Below, one piece after another: positions 1 to 7,959 of a stretch of 41,248 nucleotides of DNA. The DNA is taken from contig QMMN01000019.1 of NCBI GenBank assembly GCA_003647275.1, positions 1-41,248 of the forward strand, given 5' to 3'. The stretch's first letter is position 1. Each line of letters starts with the position of its first letter. The position numbers and the translations under genes were made by a program. Under the pieces are notes generated by a model. That model ran no database searches and was not told where the DNA came from. It saw only the letters and a list, made by a program, of their open reading frames with translations. This DNA is from Deltaproteobacteria bacterium (GTDB taxonomy: Bacteria > Desulfobacterota > Desulfobacteria > Desulfobacterales > C00003060).

Positions 1-30
1 GCATATTCAGCCTGGCTGCAGTCCGAAGAA

Positions 31-137
31 AGGAATATTGGAATGGTGGAGTATTGGAATGATGTAGAAGACAAAAAGACCAAAATTCTTTCAGGCCCAA
101 TATTCCAGTATTCCAACATTCCATTATTCCAATTGCG
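31..137. repeat. Iterated ATTGGAAT inverted repeat (family D)
   Basis: The left part (about 32-62) reads repeatedly as GGAATATTGGAAT and GTATTGGAAT. The right part (about 97-132) carries the same unit on the other strand (CCAATATTCC, GTATTCCAAC, ATTATTCCAATT). The two halves face each other and could fold into a long imperfect hairpin. A single further copy of the unit is seen near 24312-24323. No gene is visible in 1-504; the rest of that spacer is AT-rich sequence plus the palindrome and family A repeat listed next. Confidence 0.6.
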
Positions 138-362
138 GAGCTAAGTTCTAATGTAGAGTATATGCCGTATCTACAATTTGTTTCTTCTCTTTTTTGATAA
201 CGCTTTAAAATTAAAGTCCTTTTGTGCCTTTGTGACTTAGTGGCTGAACTTTTACATATTTTCTAATGTGGTTTTGTAATCTTCAGCATTTCACAACAGG
301 TCTGGGCCAGGGTTAAGGACTGCGCTTTCATCGCAACATGTTTTTAAGATTGACCACGCTGA

Positions 363-441
363 TTCAGCCGTCGTAGCCGCCGACTTCGCCATAGTAGCCC
401 ATGGCTACGACGGCTGAAAGGGCTACTTTGGCGAAGTCGGC
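363..441. repeat. Two interleaved palindromes (A-B-A'-B' order)
   Basis: Arm A at 363-378 (TTCAGCCGTCGTAGCC) is perfectly complementary to 403-418. Arm B at 379-400 is complementary to 420-441 with one mismatch in 22. The arms are interleaved rather than nested, so if transcribed they could form a pseudoknot or two mutually exclusive folds. A short local hairpin (GTAGCC at 394-399 with GGCTAC at 403-408) competes with both. Function unknown. Confidence 0.75.
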
Positions 442-459
442 AGGCGTGCACATAAACCC

Positions 460-507
460 TAGTTCACTTTAGACACTTTAGGCACTTTAGCTCACTTTAG
501 GCACTTA
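460..507. repeat. Family A repeat, GTG(N2-3)CTAAA iterations
   Basis: On the plus strand the units read TTCACTTTA, GACACTTTA, GGCACTTTA, GCTCACTTTA and GGCACTTAG. They run directly into the minus-strand stop codon (TAA, 505-507) of the DUF4416 gene. This is the same family as at 15658, 24265, 26893, 35581, 38783 and 41060. Confidence 0.8.
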
Positions 508-1038
508 GCTTCTTGACTCTCGAACCTGATACATATATCTGTCCCTAACAGATTTGAGAAAACTGATTATAGCATCCCCAGCATAATCCGGATATGTCCA
601 ATCCAGTGGACGAAAACGACCCTTTTGGTAAATTAAGGTTAGGTCCGCATAGATCCCTTCTCTCAGATAAATACGGTGGGTGTAATTTTTTCCGGTAGCC
701 AGCACGAACCGCTCTGCCACAAGGTATCCCGGATCAATATTGACGAGCCGTCTTCCATCCCTTGAAAATCGATCCTCCAGTTTGTTGGTAAAAAGCTTGA
801 TATCGACCAAGGCCTCTTGCTGAATCAATTTACGAAAGGCCATCAAACGCCTGAAAAGGGGTGTCCCCATCTCAGGGGTATAATAGTCTGTGTGTTCAAA
901 AGGAAGCCATGGGCTGATAACATCCGGCGGGCCAAAGGACTCGGAAAGCTTCTGGGCCACACCCCCAAGAATATCTTTGTCATTGGTGAAACAACCAATG
1001 ACCAGCTTGGCGGGTTCAGGCATTCGCGGCTTACTCAT
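505..1038 (-). CDS. DUF4416 family protein
   Basis: A 177-residue protein recognised as DUF4416 from its conserved blocks: AKLVIGCF near residue 10, TDYYTPEMG near 50, IKLFTNKLED near 80, NIDPGYL near 100, and the C-terminal HRIYLREGIYADLTLIY followed by LDWTYPDY. No signal peptide or membrane segment is seen, so it is probably cytoplasmic. The family has no established biochemical role that I know of. It is the last gene of the run. It starts 3 bp after the UDP-glucose dehydrogenase stop, so the two are almost certainly co-transcribed. Its stop codon lies at the edge of a family A repeat. The family call is firm; the function is unknown. Confidence 0.9.
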   Translation of the reverse strand: MSKPRMPEPAKLVIGCFTNDKDILGGVAQKLSESFGPPDVISPWLPFEHTDYYTPEMGTPLFRRLMAFRKLIQQEALVDIKLFTNKLEDRFSRDGRRLVNIDPGYLVAERFVLATGKNYTHRIYLREGIYADLTLIYQKGRFRPLDWTYPDYAGDAIISFLKSVRDRYMYQVRESRS

Positions 1039-1041
1039 CGC

Positions 1042-2346
1042 CTACGGCCGCCCGATACTGGTATATTGGAATCCTAAGGCGCGCATCCGCTGCGGATCAT
1101 AGATATTTCGCAGATCAACCACGATCCGTTGTTTCAAAACCTTTCTGACCCTTTCCCAGTCTATATTGCGAAATTGATTCCATTCTGTGGTCAGGACCAA
1201 AGCATCGGCCCCTTCAGCCACTGCATACAAATCTTTCTTGTAGTCGATATTTGATAGGTATTTTTTTGCCTGTTCCATCCCAGCCGGATCATAGGCCTGA
1301 ATCTTAGCACCCTTCTCTTGCAAGCCCTTGATAATGGGAATTGTGGGAGACTCTCGCATGTCGTCCGTGTTTGGTTTGAATGTCAAGCCAAGGACGCCGA
1401 GGACCGCATCCCTTAAATTGCCGTCCAGAGCTGAGACAACCTTTTCAATCATCATCCGTGGGCGCTTCTCATTGACCCTAATCACCGCATCAACGATCTC
1501 AAATTCATATCCGTATTGTTTGGCAATTTGACTAATGGCCCGGGTGTCCTTTGGAAAACAAGACCCCCCAAATCCCGGGCCTGGATGCAAGAACTTGGAA
1601 CCAATCCGCCTGTCAAGACCCATCCCCTTGGCCACCTTGTGCACATCTGCCCCAACCCGCTCACAGATGGTAGCCATCTCGTTGATGAAGGATATCTTAG
1701 TGGCCAGGAAGGCGTTGGAGGCGTACTTAATCATTTCCGCTGTCGCGATGTCAGTGGTCACAAAAGGAGTTTCAATCAAATAGAGGGGTCTGTAAAGGTC
1801 CTTCAAAATAGCAACAGCCTGTTCGCTCTCAGCACCGATGACGACCCGGTTAGGGCGCATGAAATCCTCTATGGCTGACCCTTCCCTCAAGAATTCAGGA
1901 TTAGAAACCACGTCAAAGGCACAGGGGGCGGTCTGGTTTTCCTTGATGATCGCCTCAATCATCTTCCCCGTGCCTACCGGGACCGTACTCTTTGTCACCA
2001 CGACCTTATAGCCATTCATGGTCTGGCCTATGGATCTAGCCACCTCTTCCACATATCTGAGATCGGCGCTTCCCTCCTCGTCAGACGGGGTGCCAACGGC
2101 AATAAAAATCACTAGGGCATTTCGAACACTCTCCTTGATATCTGTTGTAAAAGCGAGCCGCCCCTCCTTTACGTTCTTCTCTATCAGCTCGGCCAGTCCG
2201 GGTTCGTGGATAGGAACCTTGCCCTGCTCTAGCAGGTCAATCTTGGAAGTGTCTTTGTCCACACAGGACACCCGCAGCCCGAACTCGGAGAAACAAGCGC
2301 CTGTGACAAGCCCCACATATCCCACACCGACGACACAGATGTTCAT
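1042..2346 (-). CDS. ugd: UDP-glucose 6-dehydrogenase
   Basis: Oxidises UDP-glucose to UDP-glucuronate with two NAD+; a cytoplasmic supplier of uronic acid donors. The 434 residues match the usual length. The N-terminal Rossmann motif GVGYVG (residues 7-12) binds NAD. NPEFLREGSA lies at 149-158, and the catalytic cysteine sits in GFGGSCFPKD at C263. The UDP-binding C-terminal domain is complete. The ATG is supported by GGAG about 9 nt upstream. Its product is the natural precursor for an amidated or epimerised uronic acid, which fits the AsnB-type enzymes and SDR epimerase in the same cluster. A UDP-ManNAc or GDP-mannose dehydrogenase is less likely given the motif spelling and length. Confidence 0.93.
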   Translation of the reverse strand: MNICVVGVGYVGLVTGACFSEFGLRVSCVDKDTSKIDLLEQGKVPIHEPGLAELIEKNVKEGRLAFTTDIKESVRNALVIFIAVGTPSDEEGSADLRYVEEVARSIGQTMNGYKVVVTKSTVPVGTGKMIEAIIKENQTAPCAFDVVSNPEFLREGSAIEDFMRPNRVVIGAESEQAVAILKDLYRPLYLIETPFVTTDIATAEMIKYASNAFLATKISFINEMATICERVGADVHKVAKGMGLDRRIGSKFLHPGPGFGGSCFPKDTRAISQIAKQYGYEFEIVDAVIRVNEKRPRMMIEKVVSALDGNLRDAVLGVLGLTFKPNTDDMRESPTIPIIKGLQEKGAKIQAYDPAGMEQAKKYLSNIDYKKDLYAVAEGADALVLTTEWNQFRNIDWERVRKVLKQRIVVDLRNIYDPQRMRALGFQYTSIGRP

Positions 2347-2351
2347 CTCGT

Positions 2352-2500
2352 ATTACTCCGTCGTAGTAGTCATTTGTCATTAGTCATGGGTCATTAGTAA
2401 TTTGGCATCATGCAACTAGCATCTGGCATCTGGCATCTGGTATCTTTCACCTTGCATCTTGCATCGGCACCAATGACTAGTGACTAGTGACCGGTGACCA
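2352..2500. repeat. Iterated spacer repeats (family E)
   Basis: The spacer between the GT9 gene and ugd is nearly all short iterations: GTCATTAGTCATGGGTCATTAG at the left, three GCATCTG units then two TTGCATC units in the middle, and GACTAGTGACTAGTGACC at the right. The outer two blocks are roughly complementary (TGACTAATGACC-like), so they can pair around the GATGCCA-type middle. No gene and no clear promoter is visible. Confidence 0.6.
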
Positions 2501-2501
2501 A

Positions 2502-3554
2502 TTAAGCTGCAGCTGTTTTCCGGGCCAACATCCCTCTGATAGCCGCGACCACATCGTCTGCACCAATCAAATTAGCGTCATTGCCTTTTCTCAAAACCAT
2601 GTGACCTTTGCCCCATGGAGCCCATATCTCTGGATCGTTTTTACCAAACAGAGCAACGGTGGGTGTACCCACTGCAGCCGCAACGTGCATAGGCCCTCCC
2701 TGTAATGTGACAAACACATCACACCGTCTAACAATTGCCGCAAAGTCCTTCAGGCTCCTCGAGTAATACAAAGGTATACCAACATTTAGCCTCTTAATAA
2801 GCCCTCTTACGTGCTGTGCTTCATGGGGAGCCGTTATGACAATGACCTGGCGGCCTTCAGCCACAAGCGACTCAATAACCTTCAAGTAGTTTTCATCTTC
2901 CCAGTACCTTCCCTCCTCCAAGCGTCGGTTAAAATTTAAACAGATGACTGGTTTTTGATTGAAAATTCCATTCTTTGATAGAAACCTGTCAGCTTGGATC
3001 AAATTATCATTGAAAAGCTTAAGCATCAACCTTTTTTCATCTATATCCACCCCTATTCTCCTCAGTACGTGCAGGGAGCGCTCTACTTCGTGGACAGCTT
3101 CTTTAAGCGGTTCAACATAGATATTGTAAAAAAAGGAAAATTTCCTATCCTTCCCAGAGGGCGCGATCCCAACGCGATACCGGGCACCGCTGGCATAGAC
3201 CAGCCATCCCTGAGATGGGGAAAATTCAGAACGAATGCCTATGGCCAGATCAAAATGCTCACCCCTGATTTGCCTCAAGACCTGAAACTGCTTCCACCAG
3301 GCAGTCAGTACGAATTTGTATCTCCCGTGTTTGGCCTTGTCATAGACATATACTTTATCAACAAAGGGATTTCCAATCACCACTTCTTCTGTAAGTCGAC
3401 AGACCAAGACTGCAATAAAGGCTTCTGGGAAATGGTATCTCAGGGCTTCTAAACATGGTGTCGTACAAACAACGTCTCCGATGTTGTCGTTTCTAACCAA
3501 CAATATCTTTCTTATTTGTGATTTCTGAAACGGGATTTTGGATTCTGATTTCAC
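2502..3554 (-). CDS. GT9 heptosyltransferase-family glycosyltransferase
   Basis: A 350-residue GT-B enzyme of family 9, which moves ADP-activated heptose or a related sugar onto LPS core at the inner face of the membrane. The N-terminal signature IRKILLVRNDNIGDVVCTTP and the C-terminal nucleotide-sugar block TLQGGPMHVAAAVGTPTVALFG followed by WAPWG are typical. The start is a GTG (3552-3554) without a strong ribosome-binding site. Family members usually begin just before KILLV, so the first dozen residues are uncertain. This is the most distal of five GT9 genes in the window, and its acceptor cannot be read from sequence. It follows the GT4 gene by about 20 bp on its upstream side. Confidence 0.85.
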   Translation of the reverse strand: MKSESKIPFQKSQIRKILLVRNDNIGDVVCTTPCLEALRYHFPEAFIAVLVCRLTEEVVIGNPFVDKVYVYDKAKHGRYKFVLTAWWKQFQVLRQIRGEHFDLAIGIRSEFSPSQGWLVYASGARYRVGIAPSGKDRKFSFFYNIYVEPLKEAVHEVERSLHVLRRIGVDIDEKRLMLKLFNDNLIQADRFLSKNGIFNQKPVICLNFNRRLEEGRYWEDENYLKVIESLVAEGRQVIVITAPHEAQHVRGLIKRLNVGIPLYYSRSLKDFAAIVRRCDVFVTLQGGPMHVAAAVGTPTVALFGKNDPEIWAPWGKGHMVLRKGNDANLIGADDVVAAIRGMLARKTAAA

Positions 3555-3574
3555 TCTGCCACAAATTCCATACG

Positions 3575-4747
3575 TTAAGGTGAGCTGTGATGGTTAACCG
3601 AACTTAACCCCTTTAATATGTCCTCTATTTTTTCAGCACGATTTTGCCATGTAAAATTTGAAACATCCAAGAATGCCTGTTCAGCGATCCTCACTGATAA
3701 TGCTCTATTCCCCAATAATCTCATGATGCCTTGTGCCAGCGACTTTGGATCATCCGGTTTCACCAGAATACTATTATAACCATCCCTGAGCACCTCTCTT
3801 ATAACAGGCATATCAGAAGCAACGATTGCCATCTTCGCAGCCATATACTCGAATAGCTTCAAAGGACAAGTGAAGCTTGCATCCGGGGAAGACTTGAGGG
3901 GTAAAACAGCAACATGCCCATCGTTCAAGAATAATTTCACGTTGTGGTATGGAACCTGGCCGTGGAAAAAAACACGATCCAAAACGCCCTTCCGTGATGC
4001 GAGTTCCTGCAATCGACCTATCGATTCTTCAGAACCACCCACCACATCAAGCAGAGCATTTTCAATGAACGCCATAGACTCGATTAGGCACTCGACCCCC
4101 TTCCAACGATAAAGTTGCCCAACGTAGAGAATTTTGCCATTGGTCCTTGGCTCTTTTCCCCGGAAAGACGCTATAATCTCCCGGCTGACGCCATTCCTGA
4201 CAACATGAATCCTGTCGCTTCCAACAGAAAATGTTTTCTCTATTAAGACCTTGATTGTTTCGGTATTCGTAACAATTCGATCAAATCCGCTATATACAAG
4301 GGCCTCCAGCCGCCTCATCTTTTTCTTTTTGGAGGTTACAGAAAAAAGTTCATGTGCTTCAAAGACGAGAGGAACCCCTATTCTCTTTTTGAATCTTAAT
4401 AAAAAGGCGGCCAGCTTAAGGTGCCTTAAATATATACAGGTATAAGCCTTTTTTTTTACAAGCCCCAATATTTTAAGTAAACAGGACACATTAAAGATGA
4501 GGCCCCACGAGATCCTTACCCTTCCCCCGTGACCTGCCCTCATCATCGGAACCTTGTGAATCCTGAGTCTTTGAACGGGCTCAAGGTTGAAACGCTTTAG
4601 GATGTCGCCTGTAGACTCAGATAGACACCCAGTTATTATATCTACCTCACACCCTAAACTTGCCAGGGCATGGCATGTATTCATGATTTGTATAAATCTA
4701 GCCTTAGAGGTTGTTATGGGCTCGCTTACTGGATAAATGATTCGCAT
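3575..4747 (-). CDS. GT4 family glycosyltransferase
   Basis: A retaining GT-B glycosyltransferase of family 4. The C-terminal half has the family order: KILYVGQLYRWKGVE, then a VDVVGGS-like strand, FHGQVPY, and the donor-binding stretch SPDASFTCPLKLFEYMAAK with the ExxxxxxE-type region. I place the start at the ATG 4745-4747 (MRIIYPVSEP), giving 390 residues. The open frame extends 23 codons further, but that stretch (RTRVTDTDTNVV) is a translation of the CGTGTCCG repeat and has no family counterpart. The donor and acceptor are unknown. It sits between the carbamoyltransferase and a GT9 gene. Confidence 0.82.
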   Translation of the reverse strand: MRIIYPVSEPITTSKARFIQIMNTCHALASLGCEVDIITGCLSESTGDILKRFNLEPVQRLRIHKVPMMRAGHGGRVRISWGLIFNVSCLLKILGLVKKKAYTCIYLRHLKLAAFLLRFKKRIGVPLVFEAHELFSVTSKKKKMRRLEALVYSGFDRIVTNTETIKVLIEKTFSVGSDRIHVVRNGVSREIIASFRGKEPRTNGKILYVGQLYRWKGVECLIESMAFIENALLDVVGGSEESIGRLQELASRKGVLDRVFFHGQVPYHNVKLFLNDGHVAVLPLKSSPDASFTCPLKLFEYMAAKMAIVASDMPVIREVLRDGYNSILVKPDDPKSLAQGIMRLLGNRALSVRIAEQAFLDVSNFTWQNRAEKIEDILKGLSSVNHHSSP

Positions 4748-4759
4748 AAAAACCACGTT

Positions 4760-4891
4760 CGTGTCCGTGTCCGTTACCCGTGTCCGTAAACCCCGTAAGA
4801 ATTTTCCAGGGGGCATAAAACCCCGTCCGCACGGAGCATTCTTACGGGGTAAATCTTTTTCCGGACACGGACACGGGTAACGGACACGGAC
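4760..4891. repeat. Family B hairpin, CGTGTCCG iterations
   Basis: The left arm holds CGTGTCCGTGTCCG, TTACCCGTGTCCG and then ACCCCGTAAGAAT (4790-4802). The right arm holds ATTCTTACGGGGT (4838-4850, perfect complement) and then CGGACACGGACACGGGTAACGGACACGG. The whole spacer can fold into one long hairpin. It begins about 4 nt after the carbamoyltransferase stop and ends about 12 nt before the GT4 start, so the leader of the downstream gene is repeat DNA. No other content is visible. Confidence 0.85.
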
Positions 4892-4894
4892 CTT

Positions 4895-6643
4895 TTATGT
4901 GACTGCAAGAAAGTTTTCTATCATCAAAGCATCTATTCTCTTGTCTTTGAGCGCTCTAATAGCTTCTACTGGTTTACAAATAATGGGTTCCTCGTGCACG
5001 TTAAAACTGGTATTCAATATAAGCGGTATTCCGCTTAACTTGTAATAGGCCTCTATTAGGTCATAATATCTGGGATTATCCTCTCTGGCAACCACCTGGG
5101 GCCGGGCAGTACCGTCAACATGGACGACAGCAGGGATCTTTGAGCGCCACTTTTCATAGACTTCGAATATAATCGTCATGAATTTTGACGTATAAGCGCC
5201 TTTTGAATAGTTTTTAAATATATCATCCGCATATGGTGCCAAAACGCTCGGGGCAAAGGGCATAAATTCGGTCCTGTCCAATCTCTTGTTGAGCCAGTCA
5301 TTGATTGTCCTGTCTGTAGGAGCGGCCAGAATACTCCTGTTCCCGAGGGCTCTCGGACCAAACTCCATTCTGCCCTGAAAACATCCGACAACCCTACCTG
5401 AATGAATGAGATTTGCCACTTTCCCGGCAAGATCCTCAAAAACATAACGTCTGTATGAAACCCCGCTTTCCTTGAGAATCTTCTCTATTTCATATTCGTC
5501 ATAGGAAGACCCCCAATACACGTCATCAAGCCTAGCCCTGACTTCCCAAAGGCGTTCTTGGTCATTGTGATACATCCCGAACAGAGCCGTCCCCACAGCA
5601 TTTCCGGTATCTCCCATCGCTGGGAAAACAAACACCTCTTCCACCTCATCTAGTTCTGCAATCTCATGATTTAACTTTACATTGGCAAAAAGGCCTCCGC
5701 TCAAGGCCACGCGACTCAGCCTGTACCTTCTTAAAGCCGCCTGCACATGTGAAACCACAACCTCTTCCACAAGCTGCTGTCCGGCGGCGGCCACATCCGA
5801 GGGCTCATGTGAGCGAATCAATTTCTTGAGATACCTGAACCTTTCACTCTCCCCCCCTTTTTCGGAAAAATCCGACACAAAGGTCATTTTGTCCGGAAAT
5901 AGCCTTAAACACGGTTTCATGGAATCAAGCAATTTTGACGGATCGCCGTACGCCGACAGGCCGGTTATTTTACCCTCATGCCTTAAGGGTTTATATCCTA
6001 ATAGTTTGGTGATATCGCAGTAGAAAAGGCCCACTGATGCAGCAGCCCCCCTCGATACAGCCACCCTCCTAAGCTTTCCATCTCTAAACACACTGGTCGT
6101 GTGAAATATACGATCATCCCCCATACCATCTATCGTTACTACCAGTGCCTCATCCCAGTTCGAAAAATAAACAGCCGGCCAGGCATGGGCTAAATGGTGA
6201 TCGCAAAAACGCCATTTGATGGTGTCAAAGCCAAAATCCTTGCGGAATTTTTCCCATCTGAAATGATCCTCAAGGTCCTTTTCGCGTTTTTTGAGTTTCT
6301 CGGCAAGATTTGCTACCAGCAACACAGACTTAAAAGTTTCGCCTTTGAGATATGCCTTTAATCTCCGTCTTGCACGTACCCATCTCCTTTCCAGCTCTTT
6401 GTAAAGGGTTTCACGAATAAAGTACTCCTCTGGCATAAAAGTCATAAGGAGGGATAGAAAATTGATATCTTTTGGAGAAATATCCGTATACCGATAGATC
6501 TCCTCTAAGCTAAGCAGAGGGAGATCATCGCTGTCGCACTTTATCCGACTCAATCTTTCTTCAGAAATGGCCGCTGCAACTTGGCCATCTTTTAATATGG
6601 CCACTGAGGCATCATGCCCGCTGTGAAGCCCCAATATATTCAT
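4895..6643 (-). CDS. NodU/CmcH-type carbamoyltransferase
   Basis: A 582-residue carbamoyltransferase that probably uses carbamoyl phosphate and ATP to put an O-carbamoyl group on a sugar hydroxyl. The N-terminal Kae1-like domain opens with ILGLHSGHDASVAIL, carries the metal-binding HHLAHA (149-154), an IDGMGD segment near 171, and SGGLFANVKLN at 315-325. The C-terminal carbamoyl-phosphate domain shows MEFGPRALGNRSILA (426-440) and LNTSFN (543-548). Length and all hallmark motifs are normal, so it looks active. It lies 15 bp downstream of a GT4 gene in a block with two amidotransferases, so the substrate is probably the LPS core or a short surface glycan. Carbamoylation of a small-molecule product is possible, but nothing nearby suggests it. 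Confidence 0.9.
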   Translation of the reverse strand: MNILGLHSGHDASVAILKDGQVAAAISEERLSRIKCDSDDLPLLSLEEIYRYTDISPKDINFLSLLMTFMPEEYFIRETLYKELERRWVRARRRLKAYLKGETFKSVLLVANLAEKLKKREKDLEDHFRWEKFRKDFGFDTIKWRFCDHHLAHAWPAVYFSNWDEALVVTIDGMGDDRIFHTTSVFRDGKLRRVAVSRGAAASVGLFYCDITKLLGYKPLRHEGKITGLSAYGDPSKLLDSMKPCLRLFPDKMTFVSDFSEKGGESERFRYLKKLIRSHEPSDVAAAGQQLVEEVVVSHVQAALRRYRLSRVALSGGLFANVKLNHEIAELDEVEEVFVFPAMGDTGNAVGTALFGMYHNDQERLWEVRARLDDVYWGSSYDEYEIEKILKESGVSYRRYVFEDLAGKVANLIHSGRVVGCFQGRMEFGPRALGNRSILAAPTDRTINDWLNKRLDRTEFMPFAPSVLAPYADDIFKNYSKGAYTSKFMTIIFEVYEKWRSKIPAVVHVDGTARPQVVAREDNPRYYDLIEAYYKLSGIPLILNTSFNVHEEPIICKPVEAIRALKDKRIDALMIENFLAVT

Positions 6644-6658
6644 ACCACTGGCCTTTCT

Positions 6659-7945
6659 TTAATCAGCCACATGCTGCCCATTAGTCTCAACAGTGCTGCC
6701 TTGACGCCTCTCTGTGATCTCATGAAAAATATTCATAAGTCTTCTGGCTGCTTTGTTAACCTGGAATTCAGTACTCATTTTCAGTGCATTTTTCTGGTAT
6801 TCTTCCACCATTTCTCGTGAAAAAGCGAAAAAGTCGCATAATGCCTCCCCAAGGACCTGCGGCTCTCCGGCTCTGATCACAGTGCCGGCATCAAATGTTG
6901 TAACCCAGTGACTAATGCCTGCAGCCTTTGTGGTAATCGAGGGCGTTCCCACAGAACCTGCCTCCACGGTTACCATGTTTAGCCCCTCTCCTAGGGATGG
7001 GCTTAGGTTCACGTCAGCGGCAGCCAGATACTCAAGTACCTCTTCAGGAGGTACCTTCCCCACAAAACAAACCCTGTCTGAGAGGCCCAGTCCTTCACTT
7101 TTTGCCTTGATGGACGCCAAGTACTCGTTCATAGGCCCTACAAAAATCATAAATAAATCGGGCAGACACTTTCTGGCTGCCTGTAAGGCATCCGGGATTA
7201 GATGCATCCCTTTGCAGTAATCACCACCGCTCACAGCAACGGCTATCCTGAAATCACCGGGAATGCCCAGTTGTTGCGTTATTTTTTCCCTGGATATGTT
7301 CCGGAACTTAGCCAGGTCGTCCCCATCACTAAATAGCTTCTGTACAGCTATATGAGACGGGCAGATCCTTATCTTCCCAGCCTCCCCACCATCCTTCAAT
7401 ATGATATCCTTCAAGAGCGGAGAAACCGGCCTCAGGATATCAGCATGTTTATATACCAATTGAAACATCTTGTTGTTGAAAGATGTTCGACGCTGCCCGA
7501 CATGAACATCGGGAAGATCCAGGATATCCCCCCCGATGAAACTGACAACCAATGGTGTATTAAAAAGTTTCCATCTCTTGAGCAAACATGCTGGAACAGC
7601 ATAAGAGTATCCGTCAGCGCAGATAACAACATCTGCATCCTGGAACACCCTGAGGGCATGCTTGATAACTGCCATTACATGAAAAAGATTTCTCCCCTTA
7701 AACTTGTTCTTTGTTATGAGATCAAGCGGCCAGGTGATCGCCTTTTTCCATTCCCGATGGGCATTATACCAAAGCGTCTTGATCCTATCGCCTTTTTGTT
7801 TAAAGAAGTCCATCAATACGCAATGGAATTTCCGCAGGTTCTTATCTTGCTCCAGCACATAGACACAATGGCCCATTTTAATAAACTGAACCAGGATGGA
7901 ATATTCTCCAGTCCATGAATCTGGATGAAGATACAATATCTTCAA
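6659..7945 (-). CDS. GT4 family glycosyltransferase
   Basis: A 428-residue GT-B enzyme. The N-terminal acceptor domain begins MKILYLHPDSWTGEYS. The donor domain has GDYCKGMHLIPDAL, the MIFVGPMNEY strand, VCFVGKVPPEEVLEYLAAADVNLSPSLGEGLNMVTVEAGSVGTPSI, with the glutamates expected of family 4. The start is TTG (7943-7945), preceded by an AGGGGACAGG ribosome-binding region; no ATG is available nearby in frame. It lies 14 bp from the AsnB gene upstream and 15 bp from the carbamoyltransferase downstream, so it is in the same transcript. Donor and acceptor cannot be assigned. Confidence 0.82.
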   Translation of the reverse strand: MKILYLHPDSWTGEYSILVQFIKMGHCVYVLEQDKNLRKFHCVLMDFFKQKGDRIKTLWYNAHREWKKAITWPLDLITKNKFKGRNLFHVMAVIKHALRVFQDADVVICADGYSYAVPACLLKRWKLFNTPLVVSFIGGDILDLPDVHVGQRRTSFNNKMFQLVYKHADILRPVSPLLKDIILKDGGEAGKIRICPSHIAVQKLFSDGDDLAKFRNISREKITQQLGIPGDFRIAVAVSGGDYCKGMHLIPDALQAARKCLPDLFMIFVGPMNEYLASIKAKSEGLGLSDRVCFVGKVPPEEVLEYLAAADVNLSPSLGEGLNMVTVEAGSVGTPSITTKAAGISHWVTTFDAGTVIRAGEPQVLGEALCDFFAFSREMVEEYQKNALKMSTEFQVNKAARRLMNIFHEITERRQGSTVETNGQHVAD

Positions 7946-7959
7946 AAGCCTGTCCCCTG

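Noticed and set aside
1060-1075. TATATTGGAATCC in ugd as a copy of the ATTGGAAT repeat
   Set aside because: It lies in the conserved C-terminal coding region of ugd (GFQYTSIGRP) and is a single short match, so probably chance.
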